From: Zygaena filipendulae
Lineage: Eukaryota > Arthropoda > Insecta > Lepidoptera > Zygaenidae
Reading direction: 5' to 3'
Assembly: GCA_907165275.2 (NCBI GenBank)
Contig: OU015652.1
Coordinates: forward strand, 6,339,001 to 6,403,000
DNA length: 64,000 nt
Numbering within the stretch: position 1 is the first letter of the stretch; every line of letters starts with the position of its first letter. The position numbers were made by a program, and so were the translations under genes. Below are positions 60,001-64,000 of the stretch, one piece after another. The notes beneath the pieces are model-generated. The model saw nothing but the letters and a program-made list of their open reading frames with translations. It did not search any database and was not told where the DNA came from.

Positions 60001-61960
60001 GGAGCGGAGTAGTAAGGAAAAATGTTACAAAAAACGGGAAAAATTACTCCTTTTGAGAGCTTCCGTTGTGTACGCTGCGTAAACGGTTAAAGTTACGCAA
60101 AAATCATGAAGTCTACATACATGGTATAAAATGAAGTCGCTTTCGCTGTCTGTTTGCAATAAACTCAAAACTACTGAACGGATTTTCATGCAGTTTTCAC
60201 CAATAGATAGAGTGATTCATGAGGAAGGTTTATATCTATACTTGGTCCCGGAATTCCCGCGGGAACTCTGAAATTACCGCGGTTGAAACCGCGGGGCACA
60301 GCTCATAACTTATAAATAAAATACTTAACAATAAAAATACCAACTCCTTATGTTACTGAGTTATTATTTGTATGTATCTACTATCTACTCATAGAACATA
60401 CTTAAAACAGTCTCTCTACGAGACTCTATGTTGGTGTCGTTTCCGTTCCTTTATTCTCCATACCACACCCTATTTAGTTTTCATAAATGCCGTTCATTTT
60501 CCTTTCATTTTTATTCGTCGGCCATCTCCTCGTCTAAAGGAAATTATTCCGTCGCTCAAGAAAAAAAAAGATCTGCAACGTTGAGATTACAGGCTTTATG
60601 ACCTCGTGATAAATTGCGTCGGTACATAAAAGAGTTTAGAGTAATAACGTATGAGCCACCTCATACTTCTGGGTCATGGACGAGATTTCTGGCGTATACT
60701 TTTGCAATTTGTACTTCTATACCTACTGAAGTCTTATTCAAAACAATCAAATAGTACACATGTGCTATGCTGTTTTTTAAAAGGCATTCAGGAGTTGAAT
60801 TTCTTCTAAGTTATTTATTTTAAAAGAAATTAAATTGTAGAATAGGGTAATAACTATATTTAAATATTAATAGGCACTAATTTTTGATGATACTTACTAC
60901 TGATACTTACAGTATTACGACCTAAATAACATAAAAAAGTTTTATTCAAAACCTTTTGCACTTTTTGTTTAACTTTTTTTAGTTATGTAGGTTTAGGTAG
61001 ATAATACCGATTTATTTTTAAATGAAATATTTTAGAAGAAATGAGTTTTTATAGAAGGCAGCGCTAGTTTCTCTTCTGTATTGTACCTATACCTCCATTA
61101 ATCCTCCTGTATATAATTATTAATTTTATTTAGACGAATACGTGATTAACGTTATATTTACAGTCAGCTTTTAATAAAAATTGTTTCCCTGCACGATTAT
61201 AACAATATTTCGTGCACAGGTCACGTAGGTGCATGGGCTCTAGGCGCCTCTGGTGGGGTCATGGCTTTGCTGGCTCTAGCGGCGCTGGCTCTGTACCGGG
61301 GCTGGCGCTACGAGCAAGAGCTAGACTCCCTGCTTTGGAAGATTGACTTCCGAGATCTCCAGCTCCCCGAAGAACTGCGCGCCAGCAAAATGAGTAGGTA
61401 AACCGAACTTATATGTGTTGTCTGCATGATCGTATTCATAAATAAACGAGTAAAAAGGTAAAACATTTATGATTCAATTATTCATCTTTATTATCTATCA
61501 AAGTTCTAAGGTATCTAAAGTGTTTATCTATCAAAGGACTAAGGTATCTAAAGTGTTTATTAAGGTACAAAGAAAAATCAATAATGGTATATGTACTTAA
61601 AGTCAACACAGCTAAAACAAACTTTTCCCCTACCCTGGCTTTCGAGGGTGATGTCGGCATTGATGTGGGCAACATGCCATTAGCAAGTTGGACAGAAGCA
61701 ATTTTTTTCAGCAAGATAGCAGCGCGGCATTGAACACGAACAGCGCTGTCAGCGGTAATGAGAAAACTTGCGGGGGCGGGGGTGGTGTCGCGGGGGTCCG
61801 CTCCAGCCAAGTGTCGCTGAGCTCGAACCCCGACCTAGACTTCCGTTACTCGGCCATCTTCACTGAGGTGGCATTCTACCGCGGAAGGTTACTTTCCGTC
61901 AAAAGAGTTCGCCGGCATCAAATTGATATCACTAGAGAAATCAAAAAAGAACTCAAGATC
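21389..61960 (+). CDS. Gyc32E: Receptor guanylyl cyclase, Gyc32E-like (3' part beyond window)
   Basis: Single-pass receptor that makes cGMP when an extracellular ligand binds. Thirteen exons are read with agreeing phases, giving 601 residues: signal peptide [14 protein letters not shown]... (residues 1 to about 22), ANF-receptor-type ectodomain ([59 protein letters not shown]), juxtamembrane Cys pair [10 protein letters not shown] (about 452-461), membrane segment (about 465-488), then SLLWKID and the start of the kinase-homology domain ([33 protein letters not shown]). The rest of the kinase-homology domain, the dimerisation helix and the catalytic cyclase domain must lie after 64000. The ETYGQEE/GPQETC wording fits Gyc32E better than Gyc76C, from memory of those families. 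The gene spans at least 42 kb because its introns are filled with transposable elements. The ligand is unknown. Confidence 0.88.
21696..21876. mobile_element. hAT-type MITE with perfect 8-bp TSD
   Basis: A 181-bp element with ends CAGGCGCGGATCTAGG and (inverted) AATCCGCACCTG. It is flanked by ACCGAGTT at 21688-21695 and 21877-21884. It lies 280 bases inside intron 1 of the cyclase gene. No coding capacity. Confidence 0.88.
22643..22757 (+). mobile_element. Helitron-like element, 5' part only
   Basis: Starts TCATACTAATATTATAAATG and runs through GTGTGGATGTTTGG and TTTGGCATGCATG, then stops. The 3' CTAG end is missing. Confidence 0.6.
23612..24222. repeat. Dispersed 0.6-kb repeat, copy 1 (with internal hairpin)
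   Basis: Begins CATTACTCATGCTCGG and ends ACAATGTACTATTTC. Immediately followed by copy 2. Contains an extra hairpin (about 24116-24192) with TTGGCGCCC and GGGTGCCAA arms. No coding potential. Confidence 0.75.
24222..24755. repeat. Dispersed repeat, copy 2 (hairpin absent)
   Basis: Nearly identical to copy 1 but lacks the roughly 75-base hairpin: the sequence goes directly from CTCGGGAGAAAGACT to TTCACCCC. Copies 1 and 2 are head-to-tail, sharing an ATTTC junction. Confidence 0.75.
24808..25030 (-). mobile_element. Helitron-like copy, second subtype
   Basis: CTAGCTGTCCCGCGCGG at 24808, ATTGTTCCATACAAACTTTG, CCTCCAAGTTTCAGG, ending near ATGTATAGATATT. Confidence 0.65.
26170..26474 (+). pseudogene. 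Unassigned open frame, possibly the C-terminus of a LINE reverse transcriptase
   Basis: An open frame with mixed composition ends [20 protein letters not shown] then KKQLGLA and a stop. The IYxSLPDxI...EIKKQL pattern resembles the C-terminal tail of Jockey/CR1-type reverse transcriptases. No RT core motifs lie upstream in frame, and the open frame begins without an ATG. It could also be chance. Confidence 0.25.
26790..26957 (-). mobile_element. Helitron-like copy, degraded
   Basis: CTGTTCCCGCGGTTTCACC, GGAATTCCGGGATAA, a TCATCATCATC expansion and GGCGTGAAAGCGTAAC, ending at TTTATTAGTAAGGAT. Confidence 0.55.
27150..27388 (+). mobile_element. Helitron-like copy, second subtype
   Basis: Reverse orientation of the 24808 subtype; ends TCCGCGCGGGACAGCTAG at 27388. 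Confidence 0.65.
27712..27918 (+). mobile_element. Helitron-like copy
   Basis: Contains a short duplication of TTCTTTCACTTATAGGAAG; ends AAACCGCGGGGAACAGCTAG at 27918. Confidence 0.6.
28104..28495. repeat. Large foldback: 150-bp near-perfect inverted repeat
   Basis: Arm 28104-28253 and its reverse complement 28345-28495 differ by only a few bases, with a loop of about 90 bases. The arms include GCCAAGACGAGACC, CTTATGTAGAGCC and AGCCACATATTTTGG. Frames in the arms are by-products. No target duplication was identified. Confidence 0.85.
30137..30590 (+). repeat. Tandem array of 100-bp units, forward orientation
   Basis: The marker CGTGTTGGTACTCAAAC recurs at 30146, 30246, 30346, 30446 and 30546, exactly 100 bases apart. 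Each full unit contains TGTGATCACGTGGTC (one has GATTACGTGG) and a CTTATATCTCGGAAACTACG-like segment. Near-identical units suggest recent amplification or gene conversion. Confidence 0.92.
30561..31130 (-). repeat. Tandem array of the same 100-bp unit, inverted orientation
   Basis: The reverse-complement marker ACACGATGGG recurs at 30591, 30691, 30791, 30890, 30990 and (with one change) 31090. Units carry GATCACGTGATC, a perfect 12-bp palindrome. This array meets the forward one at about 30560 with a partial unit, so the two form a large interrupted palindrome. Confidence 0.92.
31810..32230. repeat. Repeat shared with 62.6 kb (GACGCGCTCGAG motif)
   Basis: The segment from GACGCGCTGGAGTAA (31919) through CCACCCCCACCACGCAAAT, CTGACGCGCTCGAGTATT (32046) and CCCAACGACGCTCGAGT (32187) matches 62600-62895 in order and orientation. 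No coding capacity. Confidence 0.8.
32990..33165. promoter_or_regulatory. CpG-rich patch in cyclase intron 1
   Basis: A dense run of CpG (ACGATATGCACTCGGCCGG, CGCGACGCGACGCGTGCGG) in an AT-rich intron, about 2.4 kb before exon 2. It could be an alternative promoter/first exon, an enhancer or a repeat fragment. The frame from 33050 has no recognisable domain. Confidence 0.3.
33350..33843 (-). mobile_element. Helitron-like element, outer copy, interrupted by another
   Basis: Minus-strand copy: its CTAG end is at 33350-33353 and its TC end is TCCTACTAATATTATAAA (reverse complement of 33826-33843). The sequence is split after CACACTTTCACA (33511-33522) by a second element of the same group and resumes at TTTATAATATTAG. 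Confidence 0.8.
33523..33825 (+). mobile_element. Helitron-like element, inner copy with exact ends
   Basis: A 303-bp element that starts TCTATACTATAATAAATG and ends GCGGGGCACAGCTAG. It has a subterminal hairpin (CACGCGGGCGAAACCGCG) about 11 bases before the CTAG. Removing it restores the outer copy exactly as seen intact at 52240-52268, with insertion between A and T and no target duplication. These are the defining features of Helitrons. It resembles the Lep1-type non-autonomous Helitrons of Lepidoptera. Confidence 0.85.
34187..34460. mobile_element. CRE-bearing MITE, copy 1
   Basis: Starts TTAGTCCGTCAGTTA and contains AAGCGCATTAAAGTTTAGGG, two TGACGTCA-type palindromes (34319 region and 34356 region) and AAAAATACGTGTCGGAC. 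Three related copies lie at 37993, 45278 and 48352. Confidence 0.7.
35127..35400 (-). mobile_element. Helitron-like copies just upstream of cyclase exon 2
   Basis: CTAGCTGTTCTCCGTGG at 35127 with the hairpin, followed by a second partial copy from about 35270 (GCGGGAATTCCGGGATAAA). Confidence 0.6.
35599..35734 (+). CDS. Gyc32E: Gyc32E-like exon 2: rest of signal peptide, start of ectodomain
   Basis: Encodes [20 protein letters not shown], then [20 protein letters not shown] and GLVIS. TTACAG acceptor, GTGAAT donor, ends in phase 1. The family motif is a short strand after the signal peptide followed by YLTG. Confidence 0.9.
36003..36118 (+). CDS. Gyc32E: Gyc32E-like exon 3: ectodomain
   Basis: Encodes [15 protein letters not shown] and later [14 protein letters not shown]. 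The AVDEVN helix and ETYGQEE are typical of the N-terminal lobe. Donor GTTTGT, phase 0. Confidence 0.92.
36397..37675. repeat. AACCGACTTC-type repeats, inverted pair and internal duplication
   Basis: The part 36405-36560 is the reverse complement of 36645-36795, so both strands show the same spurious frame starting MVCATTNR. A second unit follows with a direct duplication (37013-37260 versus 37290-37530), ending in a poly(A) run and TTTTTGGAAGTCGGTTAAT. Confidence 0.75.
37993..38320. mobile_element. CRE-bearing MITE, copy 2, with visible ends, inside a Helitron-like element
   Basis: The ends TAGGCTAGTTTCCT and AGGAAACTAGCCTA are perfect inverted repeats, and TTAGTCCGT occurs in inverted form at both sides. 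It contains TGATGTCA and TGACGTCA. The host Helitron-like copy runs from about 37740 to CTAG at 38339. Confidence 0.78.
42452..42535. mobile_element. Short MITE with ATTTTTGAAT ends
   Basis: GCATTTTTGAATCTTCCG and its inverted partner AATTCAAAAATTCGGCCCC. It resembles the longer element at 52266-52432 (GCCCTATTTTTGAATCGC ... GCGATTCAAAAATCGACC). Confidence 0.5.
42623..42730 (+). CDS. Gyc32E: Gyc32E-like exon 4: ectodomain core
   Basis: 36 codons: [19 protein letters not shown], then [17 protein letters not shown]. This is the most conserved ectodomain block (GPQETC Cys, NLPMISY). NVS is a possible N-glycosylation site. Donor GTGAGT. Confidence 0.95.
43349..43471 (+). CDS. Gyc32E: Gyc32E-like exon 5: ectodomain
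   Basis: 41 codons beginning [20 protein letters not shown] and ending [21 protein letters not shown] is the usual block after the conserved Cys of the N-lobe. Donor GTAAAC, phase 0. Confidence 0.92.
44792..44993 (+). CDS. Gyc32E: Gyc32E-like exon 6: ectodomain
   Basis: 67 codons plus one base. It starts [20 protein letters not shown] and ends [15 protein letters not shown]. Acceptor ATATAG, donor GTGAGT. Confidence 0.92.
45278..45565. mobile_element. CRE-bearing MITE, copy 3
   Basis: Inverted relative to copy 1: TAGATTATTAAAAAATATTG, GCGTGACGTCACTATT, CCTAAACTTTAATGAGC and CTGACGGACTAATTAG. Lies in the cyclase intron after exon 44792-44993. Confidence 0.7.
45882..45959 (+). CDS. Gyc32E: Gyc32E-like exon 7: ectodomain
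   Basis: 78-bp exon encoding [20 protein letters not shown], then MQLLDS. The polypyrimidine tract and CACAG acceptor are strong. Phase 1 in and out. A RIY(V) strand followed by an amphipathic helix is typical of the second lobe. Confidence 0.92.
47211..47455 (+). CDS. Gyc32E: Gyc32E-like exon 8: ectodomain second lobe
   Basis: 245 bases, from [20 protein letters not shown] to [11 protein letters not shown]. The GC content is much higher than in the flanking introns. Donor GTGAGC, phase 0. Confidence 0.92.
48352..48680. mobile_element. CRE-bearing MITE, copy 4
   Basis: Begins near TAGGCTATTTGACTAAT. Contains GCGTGACGTCACTAAC, AAGTGACGTCACGAGC and CCTAAACTTTAATGCGC, with both TGACGTCA palindromes intact. 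Lies in the cyclase intron after exon 47211-47455. Confidence 0.72.
48942..49314. mobile_element. hAT-type MITE with TAGGGTTGCCA ends, copy 1
   Basis: Ends TAGGGTTGCCATCCG and TGTGGCAACCCTA are inverted repeats. The interior has paired TACTATATT-rich arms and ACGAAACG...GGCAACAAAACGTC. The flanks (AGTACAAG and AGTACCTA) only partly match, so the duplication may have decayed. Confidence 0.7.
49560..49832 (+). mobile_element. Helitron-like copy
   Basis: Begins near ACATATAAATAAAATCTGTG, has GGGACTTTCACTGGCAG, and ends AAACCGCGGGGCACAGCTAG. Confidence 0.65.
50284..50429 (+). CDS. Gyc32E: Gyc32E-like exon 9: ectodomain
   Basis: Begins [20 protein letters not shown] and ends NTNYRSVMG. The [15 protein letters not shown] helix corresponds to the AAYLYDSVKLYA-type helix of related cyclases. 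Donor GTTAGT, phase 2. Confidence 0.92.
51005..51062. repeat. (TCTG)n microsatellite
   Basis: About fourteen uninterrupted TCTG units in the cyclase intron after exon 50284-50429, followed by a Helitron-like sequence (TTACAGGCCCTAACAGC). Confidence 0.95.
51838..51955 (+). CDS. Gyc32E: Gyc32E-like exon 10: ectodomain
   Basis: Encodes [20 protein letters not shown] and ends AVLHKYAP. The [13 protein letters not shown] strand is typical of this family; NYT is a possible glycosylation site. Donor GTAAGT. Confidence 0.93.
52020..52268 (-). mobile_element. Helitron-like copy, full length
   Basis: CTAG at 52020, hairpin CCCGCGGTTTCACCCGCGG, a 20-base internal duplication (GTAATTTTGAAGTTCCCG), several AACATCCAAA repeats, and the other end TTATAATATTAGTAGGA at 52252-52268. 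Confidence 0.75.
52266..52432. mobile_element. Palindromic MITE with ATTTTTGAATCG ends
   Basis: Left GCCCTATTTTTGAATCGCCC and right GAGCGATTCAAAAATCGACC are inverted repeats, and the centre is also self-complementary (GAATTGC...GAATTCGCGATTCC). It abuts the Helitron-like copy. Confidence 0.65.
53989..54440 (-). mobile_element. Helitron-like copies, overlapping or tandem
   Basis: CTAGCTGTTCTCCGCGG at 53989 with the hairpin. A second start of the consensus begins near 54128 (TTCACCGGTGTTAATTTTGG), then AAATTCGTTCAGCCG, and AGACAGACAGACTGAC at 54382-54410. Confidence 0.6.
54500..54590 (+). CDS. Gyc32E: Gyc32E-like exon 11: juxtamembrane segment
   Basis: Encodes [20 protein letters not shown] then [10 protein letters not shown]. 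The W-P-GG and PxCGF...C pattern is the conserved hinge before the membrane in receptor guanylyl cyclases. Donor GTAAGT, phase 1. Confidence 0.93.
55282..55661. mobile_element. hAT-like element with TAGGATTGCCATCC ends
   Basis: Left end TAGGATTGCCATCCCC, right end CATTGGCAACTCTA. Flanks TGTTAGAG and GGTCAGAG agree at 6 of 8 positions. The interior is AT-rich and non-coding. Confidence 0.5.
55833..55920. mobile_element. Mariner-type MITE, second copy
   Basis: TACAGTCAATATCAAAAATA ... CTACTGACTGTA, TA-bounded. It interrupts a GGGCCCTGATTCACTATGA element, which resumes at ATGACAGCAACATTCC. Confidence 0.6.
56109..56644. mobile_element. hAT-type MITE with TAGGGTTGCCA ends, copy 2, perfect 8-bp TSD
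   Basis: Same ends as copy 1 (TAGGGTTGCCACCCG; GGTGGCAGCTCTA), flanked by GGGGTTAT at 56101-56108 and 56645-56652. Length is 536 bp. It shares ACGAAACGCACACCCGGCAA with copy 1. Confidence 0.82.
57718..58550. mobile_element. GGGCCC-ended MITE interrupted by the 0.6-kb repeat
   Basis: The left end GGGCCCTTATTCACTATGA and the right end TTATGGTGAATAAGG...GGGCCC are inverted repeats. Without the inserted repeat the element would be about 220 bp. A related left end at 55799-55990 (GGGCCCTGATTCACTATGA) is itself interrupted by a mariner-type MITE. Confidence 0.6.
57847..58459. repeat. Dispersed repeat, copy 3 (with hairpin), inside another element
   Basis: Same ends and internal sequence as copies 1 and 2. 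The hairpin (about 58349-58426) has a perfect outer stem TTATTTAGTCCC/GGGACTAAATAA and inner stem TTGGCGCCC/GGGCGCCAA. The copy lies inside a GGGCCC-ended element (57718-58550). Confidence 0.75.
58947..59145 (-). mobile_element. Helitron-like copy
   Basis: CTAGCTGTGCCCCGTGG with hairpin, CCTATGTCCTTCTCTG, GACAACGTGCATGCC and the TTTATAATATTATTAGGA end. Confidence 0.7.
59155..59312 (+). mobile_element. Helitron-like copy
   Basis: CCCTTGGTCACGGCATCATG, CGTGAACGGCTGGACC, then GGGAATTCCGAAACTCACGC and GAGGCACAGCTAG. The first half also occurs at 36190-36250. Confidence 0.6.
59478..59535. other. Very GC-rich patch in an intron
   Basis: GGGCCGGCCGCGGCCGGG followed by GCGCGCGCGGGGCCGG inside AT-rich DNA. 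No gene or CpG-island extension on either side. Confidence 0.6.
60128..60304 (+). mobile_element. Helitron-like copy
   Basis: AAATGAAGTCGCTTTCGCTG start region, ACTGAACGGATTTTCATGC, GGAATTCCCGCGGGAAC and AAACCGCGGGGCACAGCTCA (mutated CTAG). Confidence 0.6.
61220..61397 (+). CDS. Gyc32E: Gyc32E-like exon 12: transmembrane segment and linker
   Basis: Begins [20 protein letters not shown] and continues [20 protein letters not shown] then KIDFRDLQL. It contains the single membrane helix and the conserved LLWKID at the cytoplasmic side. Two overlapping donors exist (TAG|GTAAAC after 61397 or TGA|GTAGGT after 61392); the downstream one gives the better junction. Confidence 0.9.
61723..61960 (+). 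CDS. Gyc32E: Gyc32E-like exon 13: linker and start of kinase-homology domain
   Basis: Encodes [16 protein letters not shown], a Gly-rich stretch, [20 protein letters not shown], then [11 protein letters not shown] and [12 protein letters not shown]; donor GTAAGT. The poly-T followed by CAG at 61709-61711 looks like the best acceptor, but it would put a stop in frame after either upstream donor. The CAG at 61720-61722 keeps the frame and is used here. An AAG at 61713-61715 with the alternative donor also works. Confidence 0.82.
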
Positions 61961-62597
61961 GTAAGTACCTAACCTACCTACCTAAGTTTTTACGTACAAG
62001 TTTAAAGATGAAGTTTAAACTCTTTAGATACTTGTTTTGAAACCTACAAGGCATGGATAAAAACGTCGTCCGTGATAAAAACCAATCTAAATAGGTACTA
62101 GGTATCTCCAACGAGACAGTCCCTAACAATCCTCGATGGTATTGCCTCTCTTTTATAAAACTTTTATACCTAACTGTGGTAAATACATATATTGCTTCTA
62201 AAGTAACCAAGTACTTGTTAAGACAAATTGCCTCCATTCATTCAGCTTTGAATAATGCGTAGATGAGAAAATACAAAAAGAAAATAAAGTGGATTTCTAA
62301 ATTAGATACCTACTCAGTTTCGCCTCGCGATTTCTCCCGCACGAATTTCGAGATTCCTTCAGGAACTACGAAATTACCTAAAACCTTTCCATTAATTCAC
62401 TGGTTCAACTTACATCCAAATCCGTTTTGCAGTTTAAGCGCAAACGATTAATATACATACACACGCACACACAGTCTTTGGCATTTATATTATTAGTAAA
62501 TAGTATAATATTTGCACGAATCATGAAAGCAGTAGCTCTATGGAATACCAACCATAGTCAATGAAAAAACCGGGAAATTGCAACGTTCTACTTTCGT

Positions 62598-62905
62598 CAT
62601 ATCTGACGCGCTGGAGTAATTTTTTTTTTTTTTTCATTTTCTCCCCTTTCGGATGGCCACCCCCACCACGCAAATCGGCAGATGAATATTTTCGGTATCA
62701 AAGACACCTTGGAGTATCTAAACTACAATATCTGACGCGCTCGAGTATTTCCATGTTACTATTTTTTTTGACATTTTTGAAAGCCTGTAGAAGCTAAACC
62801 CACCGGTGAATGAAAAAACATCATATCACCTTATTTTGTTTATACCTCCTAATCTTCATAACCCAATAGGACCCAACGACGCTCGAGTCAATTCCGAATT
62901 AGCAT
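62598..62905. repeat. Second copy of the GACGCGCTCGAG repeat
   Basis: Same order of blocks as 31919-32230, about 30 kb away in the last visible intron of the cyclase gene: GACGCGCTGGAGTAA, CCACCCCCACCACGCAAAT, CTGACGCGCTCGAGTATT, CCCAACGACGCTCGAGT. The two copies differ by scattered substitutions. Confidence 0.8.
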
Positions 62906-63682
62906 CGGTATTTCACCGTTATCGACAGACTTATTCAGGTGTAGATAACTATAATCCATGAAAGCAGACACACATAGGTATTATTTTGAATTCGATTCTT
63001 GTTACAAAAATATTAAAACTTAGTTTTTCCCTTGGTTTCAAAATGCGCTTGAATTTTTCTGGTTTTTACCAAAGCTTATCCAGTCTTTCAATCTGTTTCC
63101 CAAACTTTATTCAATTCTACCATTAAGTCTTTTATCTGTGTCGACTGAGTCGTACACATTGCGAAATCCAAATTGTGCACAATTATAAAGAAATCACGTT
63201 GATAACTACGAGGAACATTGCAGGAAATGACTTGTCATTGTATAAGCTGCCGAATATTTATACATATACCTATCTCTCTTATTAACAACTTCGTTTACGA
63301 CATTCACATATCACATTCACATCACTTGACCCCAAATAATAATAATAGGTACCTACTCGTACATAAGACAAATCATATGGTAACAATTTGCGCCATTCCC
63401 TTTTAGCGTCATTTCATTGAAGGTAAGATCGTTAAATATAAAGTAATACGACTGTCAGAGGCTGTTGTAAACATAAAACTTTAATGTAAAAAATCAAAAA
63501 GTTGTAGGTACATTCTTGAACTTAATACAGTAACTTAATAAATGACATAATAATACACTTCACAACAAACAAATCTACTTGATCCTACACTAAGCTATAA
63601 GCTAACCGAGCAAACGGGGTAAGTATATGTATAATTATTACAGACTATAGTATAGACTATAGAATATTATCTGTGGTATAGA

Positions 63683-63895
63683 CTAGCTGTCCCGCGCGGT
63701 TTTACCCGCGATAACTTCGGAGTTCCCGCGAAATTGTTCCATACAAACTTTGCCCCCTTTTTCACCCCATTAGGGGACGAATTTTCAAAAATCGTTATAC
63801 AAAGAACACCCTCCAAAATTCAGGTCTCTACGATCAGCTGTCTGTGCGTTGATCCTTCAGTTAAAGTACAAAGCATTTTATATGTATAGATATCT
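63683..63895 (-). mobile_element. Helitron-like copy, second subtype
   Basis: CTAGCTGTCCCGCGCGG at 63683, ATTGTTCCATACAAACTTTG, CCTCCAAAATTCAGG and TATGTATAGATATC. Confidence 0.65.
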
Positions 63896-63899
63896 ATAA

Positions 63900-64000
63900 G
63901 CACGCCCAGACTGGAAAGTGGATCGCTGTATTTATTCATCACAAAAAGTCCACTCCCTCCGGGAATCGAACACTGAACCTGTAAATTAGCGGCGAGACAA
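63900..64000 (-). repeat. SINE-like fragment with a tRNA B-box-like block
   Basis: Read on the minus strand, CAGTGTTCGATTCCCGG resembles a pol III B box, followed by GGACTTTTTGTGATGAATAA and TTTCCAGTCTGGGCGTG, as seen near the 3' part of insect tRNA-derived or RTE-linked SINEs. It is cut by the window edge. Confidence 0.35.

Larger units (their letters stand above)
54591..61219. other. Gyc32E: Intron 11 of the guanylyl cyclase (6.6 kb)
   Basis: Contains hAT-like elements (55282, 56109), a mariner-type MITE (55833-55920), the GGGCCC element with the 0.6-kb repeat (57718-58550), Helitron-like copies (58947-59145, 59155-59312, 60128-60304) and a very GC-rich patch (59478-59535). The stretches 56660-57700 and 60320-61200 hold nothing I recognise. 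Confidence 0.6.
61961..64000. other. Gyc32E: Intron after exon 13 (continues beyond the window)
   Basis: No further cyclase exon was found before the right edge. It contains a Helitron-like fragment (62310-62500), the GACGCGCTCGAG repeat (62598-62905), a second-subtype Helitron-like copy (63683-63895) and a SINE-like tail (63900-64000). Confidence 0.55.

Noticed and set aside
35599..61960. Gyc76C as the identity of the receptor cyclase
   Set aside because: The [30 protein letters not shown] blocks and the [11 protein letters not shown] start of the kinase-homology domain fit Gyc32E better; Gyc76C differs at these places as I recall it.

Overview
This window is lepidopteran (moth or butterfly) genomic DNA. 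It is AT-rich, its genes are split into many short exons with GT-AG introns, and it is packed with repeats typical of Lepidoptera: TC...CTAG Helitron-like elements, hAT, Harbinger-type and mariner-type MITEs, and foldback repeats. The species cannot be named from sequence alone. Most short open frames in the window are chance frames or lie inside repeats. Four real protein genes were assembled by hand from reading frame, splice sites, exon phase and family resemblance.

Layout. (1) 1-500: decayed LINE RNase H domain, minus strand. (2) 715-5465, plus strand: C-terminal half of a sterol O-acyltransferase (SOAT/ACAT, MBOAT family); its 5' half lies outside the window. (3) 7480-9510, minus strand: complete four-exon syntenin (two PDZ domains, 292 aa), tail-to-tail with SOAT. 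(4) 12322-17768, plus strand: a six-exon, about 1322-residue bHLH protein with an N-terminal bHLH and short C-terminal motifs resembling vertebrate USF3. An 812-bp hAT element with perfect 8-bp target duplications sits between syntenin and this gene. (5) 17769-21388: repeat-rich spacer. (6) 21389 to beyond 64000, plus strand: a receptor guanylyl cyclase (Gyc32E-like), read here as 13 exons (601 residues: signal peptide, ligand-binding ectodomain, membrane segment, start of the kinase-homology domain). The rest of the kinase-homology domain and the cyclase domain lie beyond the window. Intron 1 is about 14 kb, and two other introns exceed 6 kb.

The genes show no obvious shared pathway: SOAT makes steryl esters in the ER, syntenin is a membrane/exosome scaffold, the USF3-like protein is a nuclear factor, and the cyclase is a cell-surface cGMP-producing receptor. 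The most informative non-genic content is the record of transposition. Several elements carry exact target-site duplications or have an uninterrupted relative in the same window, so their ends can be read directly: a Helitron inside another Helitron at 33.5 kb, a Harbinger-type MITE at 18.3 kb, and hAT elements at 10.8, 21.7 and 56.1 kb. The least explained structure is at 29.8-32.4 kb in cyclase intron 1: two opposed arrays of a 100-bp unit, each unit carrying a CACGTG palindrome, flanked by recurrences of a GACGCGCTCGAG motif that is also present at 62.6 kb.
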